Part shown: positions 1 to 5,026 of the stretch, in pieces
How positions within the stretch are numbered: the first letter of the stretch is position 1
How the letters are laid out: each line of letters begins with the position of its first letter
DNA from: Actinomycetota bacterium
Lineage (GTDB): Bacteria > Actinomycetota > Acidimicrobiia > Acidimicrobiales > UBA8592
Assembly (NCBI GenBank): GCA_002715425.1
Contig: PAYW01000006.1
Location: 5,206-10,231 of the forward strand
Reading direction: 5' to 3'
Length of the DNA: 5,026 nt
Notes under the pieces: model-generated
Databases searched by the model: none
Told to the model about the DNA's origin: nothing
The model's input: only the letters and a program-made list of their open reading frames with translations
Translations under genes and position numbers: made by a program

Positions 1-738
1 CGGTCAATTCCGTACCTTGCTGCTGTCTGTGCATACGTTGTCGCAGCTCTACTGCTCCTGACTATTGGGTCAATGCCTATTAAGCGACTAGAGACATCTG
101 GTACTCGGCAGGCTTTTCGTGATGCGCTAGAAGGTTTACGGTTTGTTCGCTCCAAGCCTGTCCTGTTTGGGGCAATCTCACTTGATCTTATCGCAGTACT
201 ACTTGGCGGAGCGGTTGCGTTGCTTCCCGCCATCGCAGAAGACAGGCTTGGGGTCGGGGCGGTTGGGTTAGGTTGGTTACGTGCTGCTGTAGGTATAGGT
301 GCAACAGTTGTAGCAGTTCGCCTTTCAATACGGCCATTGAAAACGCATATAGGCCGTTCGTTATTTGTCTCGGTAGGGATCTTTGGGATTGGAACAATCG
401 TCCTAGGACTAACCACAAACTTCACGCTTGCCTTTTTAGCATTGATGGTTCTAGCAGGAGCAGATGCTGTTTCGGTGTATATTCGAGCAAGTTTGGTTCC
501 TCTTGCTACTCCTGAGCGGATGCGGGGCCGTGTTCTAGCAGTTGAAGGAGTTTTTATAGGGGCGTCCAACGAACTAGGAGCTGTAGAGTCCGGTCTTACC
601 GCTGCAGCATTTGGCCTTGTAGGTGCAATTCTATTTGGGGGAATTGGGACGTTAGCTGTTGTAGTCGTATGGTGGCGTTTCTTCCCTGCTTTGAGGAACG
701 TCGAACGGCTGATAGACGTCAAACCTGACACTAGCTAG
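1..738 (+). CDS. MFS exporter, EntS/MFS_3-like, C-terminal part (5' partial)
   Basis: The reading frame is open from base 1, and 24 codons precede the first ATG (73). Those codons encode a hydrophobic helix, so the true start lies upstream and the ATG at 73 is internal. About 245 residues are visible; families of this type usually have about 400-420, so roughly the C-terminal 60% is here. Counting from the first visible residue, hydrophobic segments lie near 4-24, 54-78, 86-107, 119-138, 140-160, 180-200 and 205-226, consistent with the end of TM6 through TM12. The segment LDLIAVLLGGAVALLP and the loop TPERMRGRV followed by VFIGASNELGAVESG are hallmarks I know from the MFS_3/enterobactin-exporter (EntS)-like group. 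By analogy it is an inner-membrane proton-driven exporter; the substrate cannot be read from sequence. It ends with TAG, and no terminator hairpin is evident after it. Confidence 0.9.
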   Translation, partial: RSIPYLAAVCAYVVAALLLLTIGSMPIKRLETSGTRQAFRDALEGLRFVRSKPVLFGAISLDLIAVLLGGAVALLPAIAEDRLGVGAVGLGWLRAAVGIGATVVAVRLSIRPLKTHIGRSLFVSVGIFGIGTIVLGLTTNFTLAFLALMVLAGADAVSVYIRASLVPLATPERMRGRVLAVEGVFIGASNELGAVESGLTAAAFGLVGAILFGGIGTLAVVVVWWRFFPALRNVERLIDVKPDTS

Positions 739-770
739 CCAGTTTCTCTCCCCACTATGTCCAAAAATGG

Positions 771-795
771 CATACTCTAGTGGCACACTTAACGT
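771..795 (+). promoter_or_regulatory. Possible -10 region and leaderless start for the 184-aa gene
   Basis: The 57-nt gap after the MFS stop contains CATACT (771-776), a partial match to TATAAT, about 20 nt before ATG 796. No good -35 is visible, and no purine-rich ribosome binding site lies in the last 15 nt before the ATG. This would suit a short or absent leader, as is common in actinobacteria. The match is weak, and read-through from the MFS gene is equally possible. Confidence 0.2.
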
Positions 796-1350
796 ATGGA
801 TGACACTCCTCTTCATCAATCAGGGCAACCGCCATTGACACAATCTGAGATGTGGTCGTTTTTTGTTCAGGAACTTTCAGACGAGGAACTTAGCAAGTTA
901 GGTGTTTCTATTTTTGAAGAACAACGACAACGCGCAATTGATGGAGGTGATCAGGAGGAAATTATTACCAAGGCTTTCGAAGCTGGATTTGAACGCTCCG
1001 GTCTTGGGGTCATGCCATGGATAGAAGGATCCTTACTTGTCTGCCCCGGTGCGTTAATATCAAAAAGTCAGGGATCTCATCGTTGCCGATTCGTCAGTAT
1101 TAATCAAGAATGGGTTTGGCAGTCAAGCATGCTCATAACTGAATCCAAAAGACCGGGACAAGGCTCTGACAAAGGATTCCGAGCGATAGCGCTTCTTCCT
1201 GTTATTGAAGGAACAGCAGTTGATATTGTCAGCGGACGTTTGCAATCCGGCGAACACAGAGCGCAGAAGGTGGTATCTCTTGAAGTCCGTGATGGGAAAT
1301 TACTTCAAGTAGACACTCGCGTGATTTCTAACGGCGGCCATCATCACTAA
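796..1350 (+). CDS. Conserved-looking soluble protein of unknown function, 184 aa
   Basis: I do not recognise this protein. In-frame stops TAG (778-780) and TAA (790-792) just upstream make ATG 796 the first possible start. No Shine-Dalgarno motif precedes it, so translation may be leaderless or weakly initiated. There is no signal peptide or membrane helix. Residues about 15-70 are charged and look helical (DEELSKLGVSIFEEQRQRA). From about 71 the chain becomes strand-rich, starting with GVMPWIEGSLLVCPG, then a central W-rich stretch (QEWVWQSS), and a basic C-terminal third that alternates hydrophobic and polar residues. There are two cysteines (83 and 97) and no obvious catalytic signature. 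The tail is GGHHH, a natural tri-histidine end. It lies 57 nt after the MFS gene on the same strand and is convergent with the selenoprotein gene, 15 nt from its stop. Coding status rests on length, in-frame start and composition; the function is unknown. Confidence 0.72.
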   Translation: MDDTPLHQSGQPPLTQSEMWSFFVQELSDEELSKLGVSIFEEQRQRAIDGGDQEEIITKAFEAGFERSGLGVMPWIEGSLLVCPGALISKSQGSHRCRFVSINQEWVWQSSMLITESKRPGQGSDKGFRAIALLPVIEGTAVDIVSGRLQSGEHRAQKVVSLEVRDGKLLQVDTRVISNGGHHH

Positions 1351-1365
1351 TTATTAACTGCGCTA

Positions 1366-2394
1366 CTAAGCCCTTGGAATCCCATGGTACGGGGATCCCG
1401 CATCTTGGAACTGCTGATACAACTCAAAGAATTCTTCTCCAAATGGGTCGCCACCTCGTAAAGGCATACTTGCCCGCACAATAGTGAAATCAAGTGGAGT
1501 GAGTTCAGCAGCCGCGTTGAAGTGGTGCTCTGCCTCTTCTGCATGTCCGTTTCTTCGAAGATGAGCAGCGGTCTTGAAATGCAGCCTGGCTTGAACCTCA
1601 TCTTCTGATAAATCGGGGACGGAGTATGAAGCGTCATTTGGTAGCGAACCTTCGTGGACCCAGTCGCGTACCTGCTGCATATGGGTTTCGCGACTTATTC
1701 CAGTAATTTCCGTAAAGGTATCGGTACCGAATTCCGCAGCTGCCGGTCTAGCAATCATGTTGTTCTCATCAATCCAAACGACTGATGGAACGTTACTAAT
1801 TGCGTAGAGTTCTGTGAGGAGATGGTCTTGATCCATAAGTACTGGGTAGGTAGTCCCAGTTGCTAATTCACTTACTGCTGTTGTGTTCTCATCGATTGCA
1901 ACTGCAATAATCTGGAAATTATCTTCCTTAAGCTCTTCGAACAGTTCCTGCCACCCTGGCAGATCAAATGCGCAACCTCACCAACTTGAAAAAGCTACAA
2001 GAAGTCGTTTTTTCCCTGCCCAGTCAGATAAGGCTCGGTCAACTCCTGAGATATCCGGAAGGGAGAAATCTGGAGCAATTCGCTGCGTCAAGGCATCAGA
2101 CCTGACATTGTAAGGTTGACCAACTGCTACTATGCCGGCAGCTTCATCGGTCAGTGATGGGCGGCCCACAAGACTAGCGAGTTCGCTGAGATTAAAGGCT
2201 CCCTGACTGTTGGAATTGACGTTATCACTCAGAGGTATGCACGCATCGCCCTTACACAATCCTTCAGTTTTAAGTTCCCAACCGAGGACTCCTTCTATGT
2301 CCTTAGCGTGGAGATATGGAGCTCCATCAAACCATGAGCCTTCAATCACAACCGTACGGTCAGATAAAACGGTTATTTCACATAAAGTTGTCAT
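1366..2394 (-). CDS. ResA/TlpA-like thioredoxin-fold selenoprotein with in-frame UGA (Sec139), 342 aa
   Basis: This is one reading frame from ATG (2394-2392) to TAG (1368-1366), interrupted only by TGA at 1980-1978, codon 139. The 138 codons before and 203 after are in the same frame, and the protein similarity runs straight across, so the TGA is read as selenocysteine. Residues 1-60 form an N-terminal domain with EGLCKGDACIPL (Cys47, Cys52). Residues about 105-250 are a redoxin/thioredoxin fold: IAPDFSLPDISG, then LLVAFSSW-U-GC with Sec139 and Cys141, then IIAVAIDE, TYPVLMDQ and the cis-proline loop SNVPSVVWID (Pro203). Residues about 262-300 look like a TPR-type helical pair (AHLRRNGHAEEAEHHFNAAAE). 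From memory this matches the family NCBI names ResA-like WAxxUGC motif-containing (seleno)protein; here the first residues are F and S instead of W and A. No signal peptide is seen, so it is probably cytoplasmic. It is expected to act as a thiol/disulfide or peroxide oxidoreductase; the substrate is unknown. A loss-of-function nonsense mutation is the main alternative, but the UGA position and hairpin argue against it. Confidence 0.9.
1948..1962 (-). promoter_or_regulatory. Candidate bacterial SECIS hairpin
   Basis: On the minus strand the bases are CTGCCA-GGG-TGGCAG: a perfect 6-bp stem (four G-C and two A-U pairs) closing a 3-nt loop made only of G. A flanking U-G wobble could add a seventh pair. 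The stem begins 15 nt after the UGA and the loop 21 nt after it. This fits the published bacterial SECIS pattern as I recall it: a short stem, the loop roughly 16-37 nt from UGA, and a G in the first two loop positions. The hairpin lies inside the coding sequence and encodes residues 145-149 (LPGWQ). SelB would bind this loop and bring Sec-tRNA to the UGA. Confidence 0.85.
1978..1980 (-). other. Selenocysteine codon UGA (Sec139)
   Basis: This in-frame TGA lies between the codons for Trp138 and Gly140, at the place of the nucleophilic cysteine in ResA/TlpA-type proteins (W-C-G-x-C). TGA also serves as a normal stop in the window (84-aa gene, 4637-4639), so wholesale reassignment of TGA is unlikely. 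Confidence 0.88.
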
Positions 2395-2396
2395 GT

Positions 2397-4193
2397 TTAT
2401 CTCCGAAGAGTAGAGGAATCGATAGCAAAGAGAGAAGCGGCTCCGCTTGTCACTGATGGAAGTAAGCCAGCAACTTGCGGTAGTATTTGCTGGGCGTAAA
2501 AAGTTGCTGTTTCTATTTTAGCTTCAAGAAATTCAGAATTTTCAGTATTATCTGCAAGTAAACTCTGGGCTGATAGTGCTGCTTTGCCTAGAAGCCATCC
2601 TCCTACAGTCGTTCCAAACATACGCAGATACGGAGTAGCGCCAGCAAGACCGGCGTCGGTGCTACCTCCTCCATTCTCTAGTAGCCAAGTACTAGCGGCT
2701 TTTAGGCTTTCGTTAGCTGATTGTAATGGGGTTCCTATATCGTTAAGGTCGTTAGCAGATAGCTCGGCGACTGTATCGTCAATGTCGGCAAGTAGTTCGC
2801 TTACAGCTGCGCCATTTCTCATACTGAGCTTTCTTCCCACAAGGTCAATTGCCTGAATCCCGTTTGTGCCTTCGTAAATACCTGCGATGCGTATATCTCT
2901 GTAATGTTGAGCTGCTCCCGTTTCTTCAACAAAACCCATGCCTCCATGAATTTGTATTCCGAGGCTAGTCAATTCATTGCCAAGATCTGTACACCATCCT
3001 TTTGATAGTGGTGTCAGCAGATCTGTGAGTTCTTCACCGTATTGTCGTTTTGTTTCATCAGGGTGGTTGTGAGCTATGTCGATTGCTTTTGCATTCAGAT
3101 ATATCAAACAGCGCATGGCTTCTATATAGGCCTTCATCGTCATTAGCATGCGTCGAACATCTGGATGTTCCATGATCAACGCTGACTCTCCCTTAGGGGT
3201 ATCTGATCTCCTTCCCTGGCGTCTTTCTAGGGCGTATTCAATGGCTTGTTGGTATGCCCGATCGGCAACGGCAAGGCCTTCAAGGCCAACAGCTAATCTG
3301 GCTTGGTTCATCATGGTGAACATATATCTCATTCCAGAATTCTCTTCTCCGACTAGGTATCCTTTGGCCCCTCCATTGTCACCAAATTGTAAAACGCATG
3401 TGGGTGAAGCATGTATGCCCAGTTTGTGTTCTAGTGAAATGCACTTGATATCGTTGGCTTCCCCGATATTGCCCTTTTCGTCAACCATATACTTCGGGAC
3501 TATAAATAAACTTATTCCCTTTGTTCCAACCGGCGCATCAGGAGTTCGGGCCAAAACTAGATGGATGATGTTGTCAGTTAAGTTGTGCTCTCCCCAAGTT
3601 ATATAAATTTTTTGACCGGTAATGAGGTAAGAGCCATCTTCTTGCAGTTCAGCTTTTGTAGTTAAGGCACCTACATCTGAACCAGCTTGAGGTTCGGTTA
3701 AGTTCATTGTCCCAGCCCATTCGCCAGTGATTAATTTAGGAAGCCATTTGAGTTTTTGGTCGGTATCTCCATGGGCGGTAAGTGCGTGTATAGACCCTTG
3801 CGTGAGCATAGGGTTCAGCGATAATGCCATGTTTGCAGCGGTCAGCATTTCAGTTACAGCTATACCTACAAGCCAGGGAAATCCACCACCTCCATATTCG
3901 GGGTCAAAACTTATTGCTCCCCATCCAGCTTCTACATATTGGCTATAGGCTTCAACAAACCCATCAGGGGTCGTAACTGACCCATCCGAGTTTAAGGAGC
4001 TTCCTTGAAGGTCCCCTGTTCTATTCGTAGGAGAAATAACTTGCGAAAAGAATTTACCAGCTTCGTCAAGTAAATCTTCTAGGGATTCAAGGCCGACACT
4101 TTTGAAAGAAGGGAAATCTTCAAGGGACTTAATATCTACTACTTCTTTAAGTGTGAATTTCATATCTTCCAACGGGGGAGTGTACTCACTCAT
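2397..4193 (-). CDS. Long-form acyl-CoA dehydrogenase, DmdC/FadE-like, 598 aa
   Basis: This is an FAD-dependent acyl-CoA dehydrogenase, which introduces an alpha,beta double bond into an acyl-CoA and passes electrons to ETF. The order of parts is typical of the ~600-residue DmdC-like class. A short N-terminal extension (about 1-35) precedes a helical N domain (about 36-160) with the PEYGGGGFP turn (98-106). The beta-barrel middle domain holds LTEPQAGSDVG (165-175) and ITGQKIYITWGEHN (191-204). The C-terminal four-helix domain holds QARLAVGLEGLA (297-308) and the flavin/substrate region IHGGMGFVEETG (415-426). The catalytic base is Glu441 in GIYEGTNGIQ, equivalent to the catalytic Glu of IYEGT in DmdC. 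An additional C-terminal domain (about 460-598) is characteristic of the class. The start ATG has an AAAGGGA-type site just upstream. Family members act on 3-methylmercaptopropionyl-CoA or on ordinary acyl-CoAs, and the sequence alone does not decide the substrate. It is the first gene of a pair with the selenoprotein, separated by 2 nt. Confidence 0.95.
   Translation of the reverse strand: MSEYTPPLEDMKFTLKEVVDIKSLEDFPSFKSVGLESLEDLLDEAGKFFSQVISPTNRTGDLQGSSLNSDGSVTTPDGFVEAYSQYVEAGWGAISFDPEYGGGGFPWLVGIAVTEMLTAANMALSLNPMLTQGSIHALTAHGDTDQKLKWLPKLITGEWAGTMNLTEPQAGSDVGALTTKAELQEDGSYLITGQKIYITWGEHNLTDNIIHLVLARTPDAPVGTKGISLFIVPKYMVDEKGNIGEANDIKCISLEHKLGIHASPTCVLQFGDNGGAKGYLVGEENSGMRYMFTMMNQARLAVGLEGLAVADRAYQQAIEYALERRQGRRSDTPKGESALIMEHPDVRRMLMTMKAYIEAMRCLIYLNAKAIDIAHNHPDETKRQYGEELTDLLTPLSKGWCTDLGNELTSLGIQIHGGMGFVEETGAAQHYRDIRIAGIYEGTNGIQAIDLVGRKLSMRNGAAVSELLADIDDTVAELSANDLNDIGTPLQSANESLKAASTWLLENGGGSTDAGLAGATPYLRMFGTTVGGWLLGKAALSAQSLLADNTENSEFLEAKIETATFYAQQILPQVAGLLPSVTSGAASLFAIDSSTLRR
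2400..2405 (-). promoter_or_regulatory. Ribosome binding site of the selenoprotein gene, inside the dehydrogenase end
   Basis: On the minus strand CGGAGA includes GGAG (2404-2401), 6 nt before ATG 2394. It overlaps the last codons of the acyl-CoA dehydrogenase, whose TAA stop (2399-2397) lies between the site and the ATG. The arrangement TAA-AC-ATG supports this start and suggests translational coupling. Confidence 0.75.
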
Positions 4194-4197
4194 GTAT

Positions 4198-4204
4198 TCC
4201 CTTT
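4198..4204 (-). promoter_or_regulatory. Ribosome binding site of the acyl-CoA dehydrogenase gene
   Basis: On the minus strand AAAGGGA precedes ATG 4193 with about 4 nt between. It is a moderate Shine-Dalgarno match (GGGA rather than GGAG) that supports the chosen start. Confidence 0.5.
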
Positions 4205-4285
4205 CATCTTCTTTAGTTACAACAACATAGTTCTTTCACGATGCTACCCATACCTATAGGGCCCCGACTCGCTCAGAGGACAATT

Positions 4286-4299
4286 TCTTGATCTCAAGA
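4286..4299. repeat. Short inverted repeat, possible operator
   Basis: TCTTGA-TC-TCAAGA has two perfect 6-bp arms around a 2-bp centre. It lies 10 nt downstream of the TTGACA box when read toward the dehydrogenase, where a repressor would block RNA polymerase. A regulator binding here would be a plausible control of the dehydrogenase-selenoprotein pair. Repeats of this length also arise by chance in AT-rich spacer DNA, so this is only a candidate. Confidence 0.25.
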
Positions 4300-4384
4300 C
4301 AAAAGAAAATGTCAATTAGTAGGTATAAAAATAAGTCGAAAGTTTCGGCAGAGCAACTTTTGAAATAAGTTTGATCATGTTCAT

Positions 4385-4639
4385 ATGGAAGATGCTTCAC
4401 GAAATAACCAGATCCAGGACGTAAAAGTCTATTTTTCTGGGAATTTTCTCGGACGCCTTACAGTTTCCATAGAAAGAAGCAAGCAGACAACCAATCCAAC
4501 CTGGGAAGGGCAAATTCTAGGTTCTGATTACTTGGTATGGGGCTTGAATCACAAGAAAGTAAATCTCCAATTTGAAGATGGATCAGGGTTCGATGTTATT
4601 GTCCGCCCAGGTGGAAAAATCTTTCGGACCCCAGAATGA
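4385..4639 (+). CDS. Small protein of unknown function, 84 aa
   Basis: I do not recognise this protein. An in-frame TGA at 4361-4363 and the absence of other start codons between it and 4385 make this ATG the only sensible start. No clear Shine-Dalgarno site precedes it, so the mRNA may be leaderless. After a polar N-terminus (MEDASRNNQ) the chain looks almost entirely strand-forming: DVKVYFSGNFLGRLTVSIE, WEGQILG, YLVWGL, KVNLQFEDGSGFDVIV. This suggests a small beta-sandwich or barrel. It has no cysteine, signal peptide or membrane helix. The TGA stop is followed directly by the stop of the opposing MeaB gene, with no gap. Coding is supported by the alternation of hydrophobic residues and by how exactly it fills the space between its neighbours; the function is unknown. 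Confidence 0.6.
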   Translation: MEDASRNNQIQDVKVYFSGNFLGRLTVSIERSKQTTNPTWEGQILGSDYLVWGLNHKKVNLQFEDGSGFDVIVRPGGKIFRTPE

Positions 4640-5026
4640 CTAACTCAAATCTCTGATGGTCGATGAAGCAATAGATTTTGCAGCTTCAGAAGGCGATATG
4701 TTTCGGTTAAGGACCTCACCCAGAATTAATTTCCCTGATTCGCTCTGGAGAGCGGAATTTGACGCTTTGCCGATAAGTAATTCAAGACGGTTTTGGATCT
4801 CCATCAGAGTTCTCTGTTCCTGACGAATTTGAAAAGACCCAGATTCAGCTAAGTGATTCCTATGGTCTTCTAGCGCCATAAGGATCTCTTCCGCTCCTTC
4901 TCCTTCAAGAGAGTTTGCCATGATTATCGGCGGCCTATACCCGGTTTTTTCTTCGAGGCCAGAGACATGACCTAGGTCAAGCATCAGATCAAGATCCCTC
5001 CGAGTGTCATTCGCTCCTGGCCGATC
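4640..5026 (-). CDS. meaB: MeaB/ArgK-type GTPase, C-terminal part (5' partial)
   Basis: The frame is open to the right edge of the window, and 14 codons precede the first internal ATG (4984), so the N-terminal G domain lies beyond 5026. The 128 visible residues start with DRPGANDTRRDLDLMLDLG, which in MeaB proteins follows directly on the NKAD guanine-recognition motif. Next come YRPPIIMANSLEGEGAEEIL, the end of the G domain with the conserved GEG turn, and ALEDHRNHLAESG, the start of the C-terminal helical dimerisation arm. Family members are about 300-330 residues long. They are metallochaperones that protect or load B12-dependent acyl-CoA mutases such as methylmalonyl-CoA mutase. The mutase is not in the window but often lies next to meaB. 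The gene runs away from the dehydrogenase operon's promoter region and ends exactly against the 84-aa gene. The visible end (SNSALQSESGKLILGEVLNRNISPSEAA) is a usual MeaB tail. Confidence 0.85.
   Translation of the reverse strand, partial: DRPGANDTRRDLDLMLDLGHVSGLEEKTGYRPPIIMANSLEGEGAEEILMALEDHRNHLAESGSFQIRQEQRTLMEIQNRLELLIGKASNSALQSESGKLILGEVLNRNISPSEAAKSIASSTIRDLS

Larger units (their letters stand above)
4194..4384 (-). promoter_or_regulatory. Divergent intergenic region with a TTGACA box for the dehydrogenase-selenoprotein operon
   Basis: These 191 bp separate two divergent genes and should hold both promoters. On the minus strand there is an exact TTGACA at 4315-4310, about 115 nt before the dehydrogenase ATG. 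However, no good TATAAT match lies 16-18 nt beyond it. A second weak pair is TTGTCC followed after about 19 nt by TATAGG. On the plus strand TATAAA (4324-4329) is a reasonable -10 for the 84-aa gene, without a recognisable -35. Promoters are therefore likely by position but not pinned down by sequence. Confidence 0.35.

Noticed and set aside
73..738. The MFS protein starting at ATG 73 as a complete 221-aa gene
   Set aside because: The frame is open back to base 1 and encodes a hydrophobic helix there; 221 residues is about half of an MFS protein.
731..795. A terminator after the MFS gene (CTAGCTAG palindrome at the stop)
   Set aside because: The palindrome has no loop and no T-run follows; it is not a stable terminator hairpin.
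1366..1836. A separate 156-aa gene starting at ATG 1836
   Set aside because: It begins in the middle of a beta strand of the redoxin fold (TYPVL-MDQDH), and the same frame is open upstream through 47 codons to the TGA. It is the C-terminal part of the selenoprotein.
1978..1980. TGA read as tryptophan or glycine through an alternative genetic code
   Set aside because: TGA also serves as the stop of the 84-aa gene, only this one TGA interrupts a long frame in the window, and the position calls for Cys/Sec, not Trp or Gly.
1883..2113. A 76-aa plus-strand reading frame over the SECIS region
   Set aside because: It is antisense to the selenoprotein, has low-complexity Ser-rich composition and no homology-like motifs; a shadow frame.
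1978..2394. A 138-aa gene ending at TGA, or a pseudogene with a nonsense mutation
   Set aside because: It would end immediately before the active-site residue of the fold. The TGA being in frame with a SECIS-like hairpin at correct spacing, and intact coding on both sides, favours Sec insertion. A nonsense mutation would not be expected to fall on this exact codon.
2584..3948. Several plus-strand frames of 73-152 aa inside the acyl-CoA dehydrogenase
   Set aside because: All are antisense to a fully recognisable 598-aa dehydrogenase and have Ser/Pro/Arg-rich sequences typical of reverse-strand shadows.
4250..4326. A 7-bp inverted repeat ATACCTA / TAGGTAT spanning the divergent intergenic region
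   Set aside because: The arms are short and 63 nt apart; expected by chance in a spacer of this size and not placed symmetrically to a promoter.

Overview
The window reads as a piece of an uncultured, probably marine, bacterial chromosome, and I would guess an actinobacterium of the Acidimicrobiia type. The basis is indirect. Base composition is moderate (mid-40s % GC by eye, not computed). The gene set combines a long DmdC-type acyl-CoA dehydrogenase, a MeaB-type GTPase and an EntS-like MFS exporter, with protein sequence style I associate with that group. The lineage is an inference, not a demonstration.

Layout from left to right. Positions 1-738 (+) hold the C-terminal part of an MFS exporter whose start lies before the window. 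Positions 796-1350 (+) encode a 184-residue soluble protein I do not recognise. Facing it, 2394-1366 (-) is the most interesting gene: a 342-codon ResA/TlpA-like thioredoxin-fold protein interrupted by one in-frame TGA (1978-1980) exactly at the redox-active position (S-S-W-[TGA]-G-C). A perfect 6-bp hairpin with a GGG loop begins 15 nt after the TGA, as expected for a bacterial SECIS element. I annotate it as one selenoprotein, not as two short genes or a pseudogene. Two bases upstream and in the same direction lies a 598-residue acyl-CoA dehydrogenase (4193-2397, -), so the two genes form an apparent operon with coupled translation. A 191-bp divergent intergenic region (4194-4384) follows, then an 84-residue protein of unknown function (4385-4639, +). 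Its stop codon directly abuts the stop of a MeaB/ArgK-type GTPase (4640-5026, -), which runs off the right edge.

The acyl-CoA dehydrogenase (alpha,beta-oxidation of an acyl-CoA) and MeaB (protection of B12-dependent methylmalonyl-CoA mutase or a related mutase) both fit acyl-CoA/propionate metabolism. The selenoprotein travels with the dehydrogenase and presumably performs thiol or peroxide redox chemistry, but its substrate is unknown. Making the full-length protein requires SelA/SelB/SelD and tRNA-Sec encoded elsewhere, none of which is in this window. No RNA genes, insertion sequences, CRISPR arrays or convincing terminators were seen. No gene-free stretch exceeds 300 bases.
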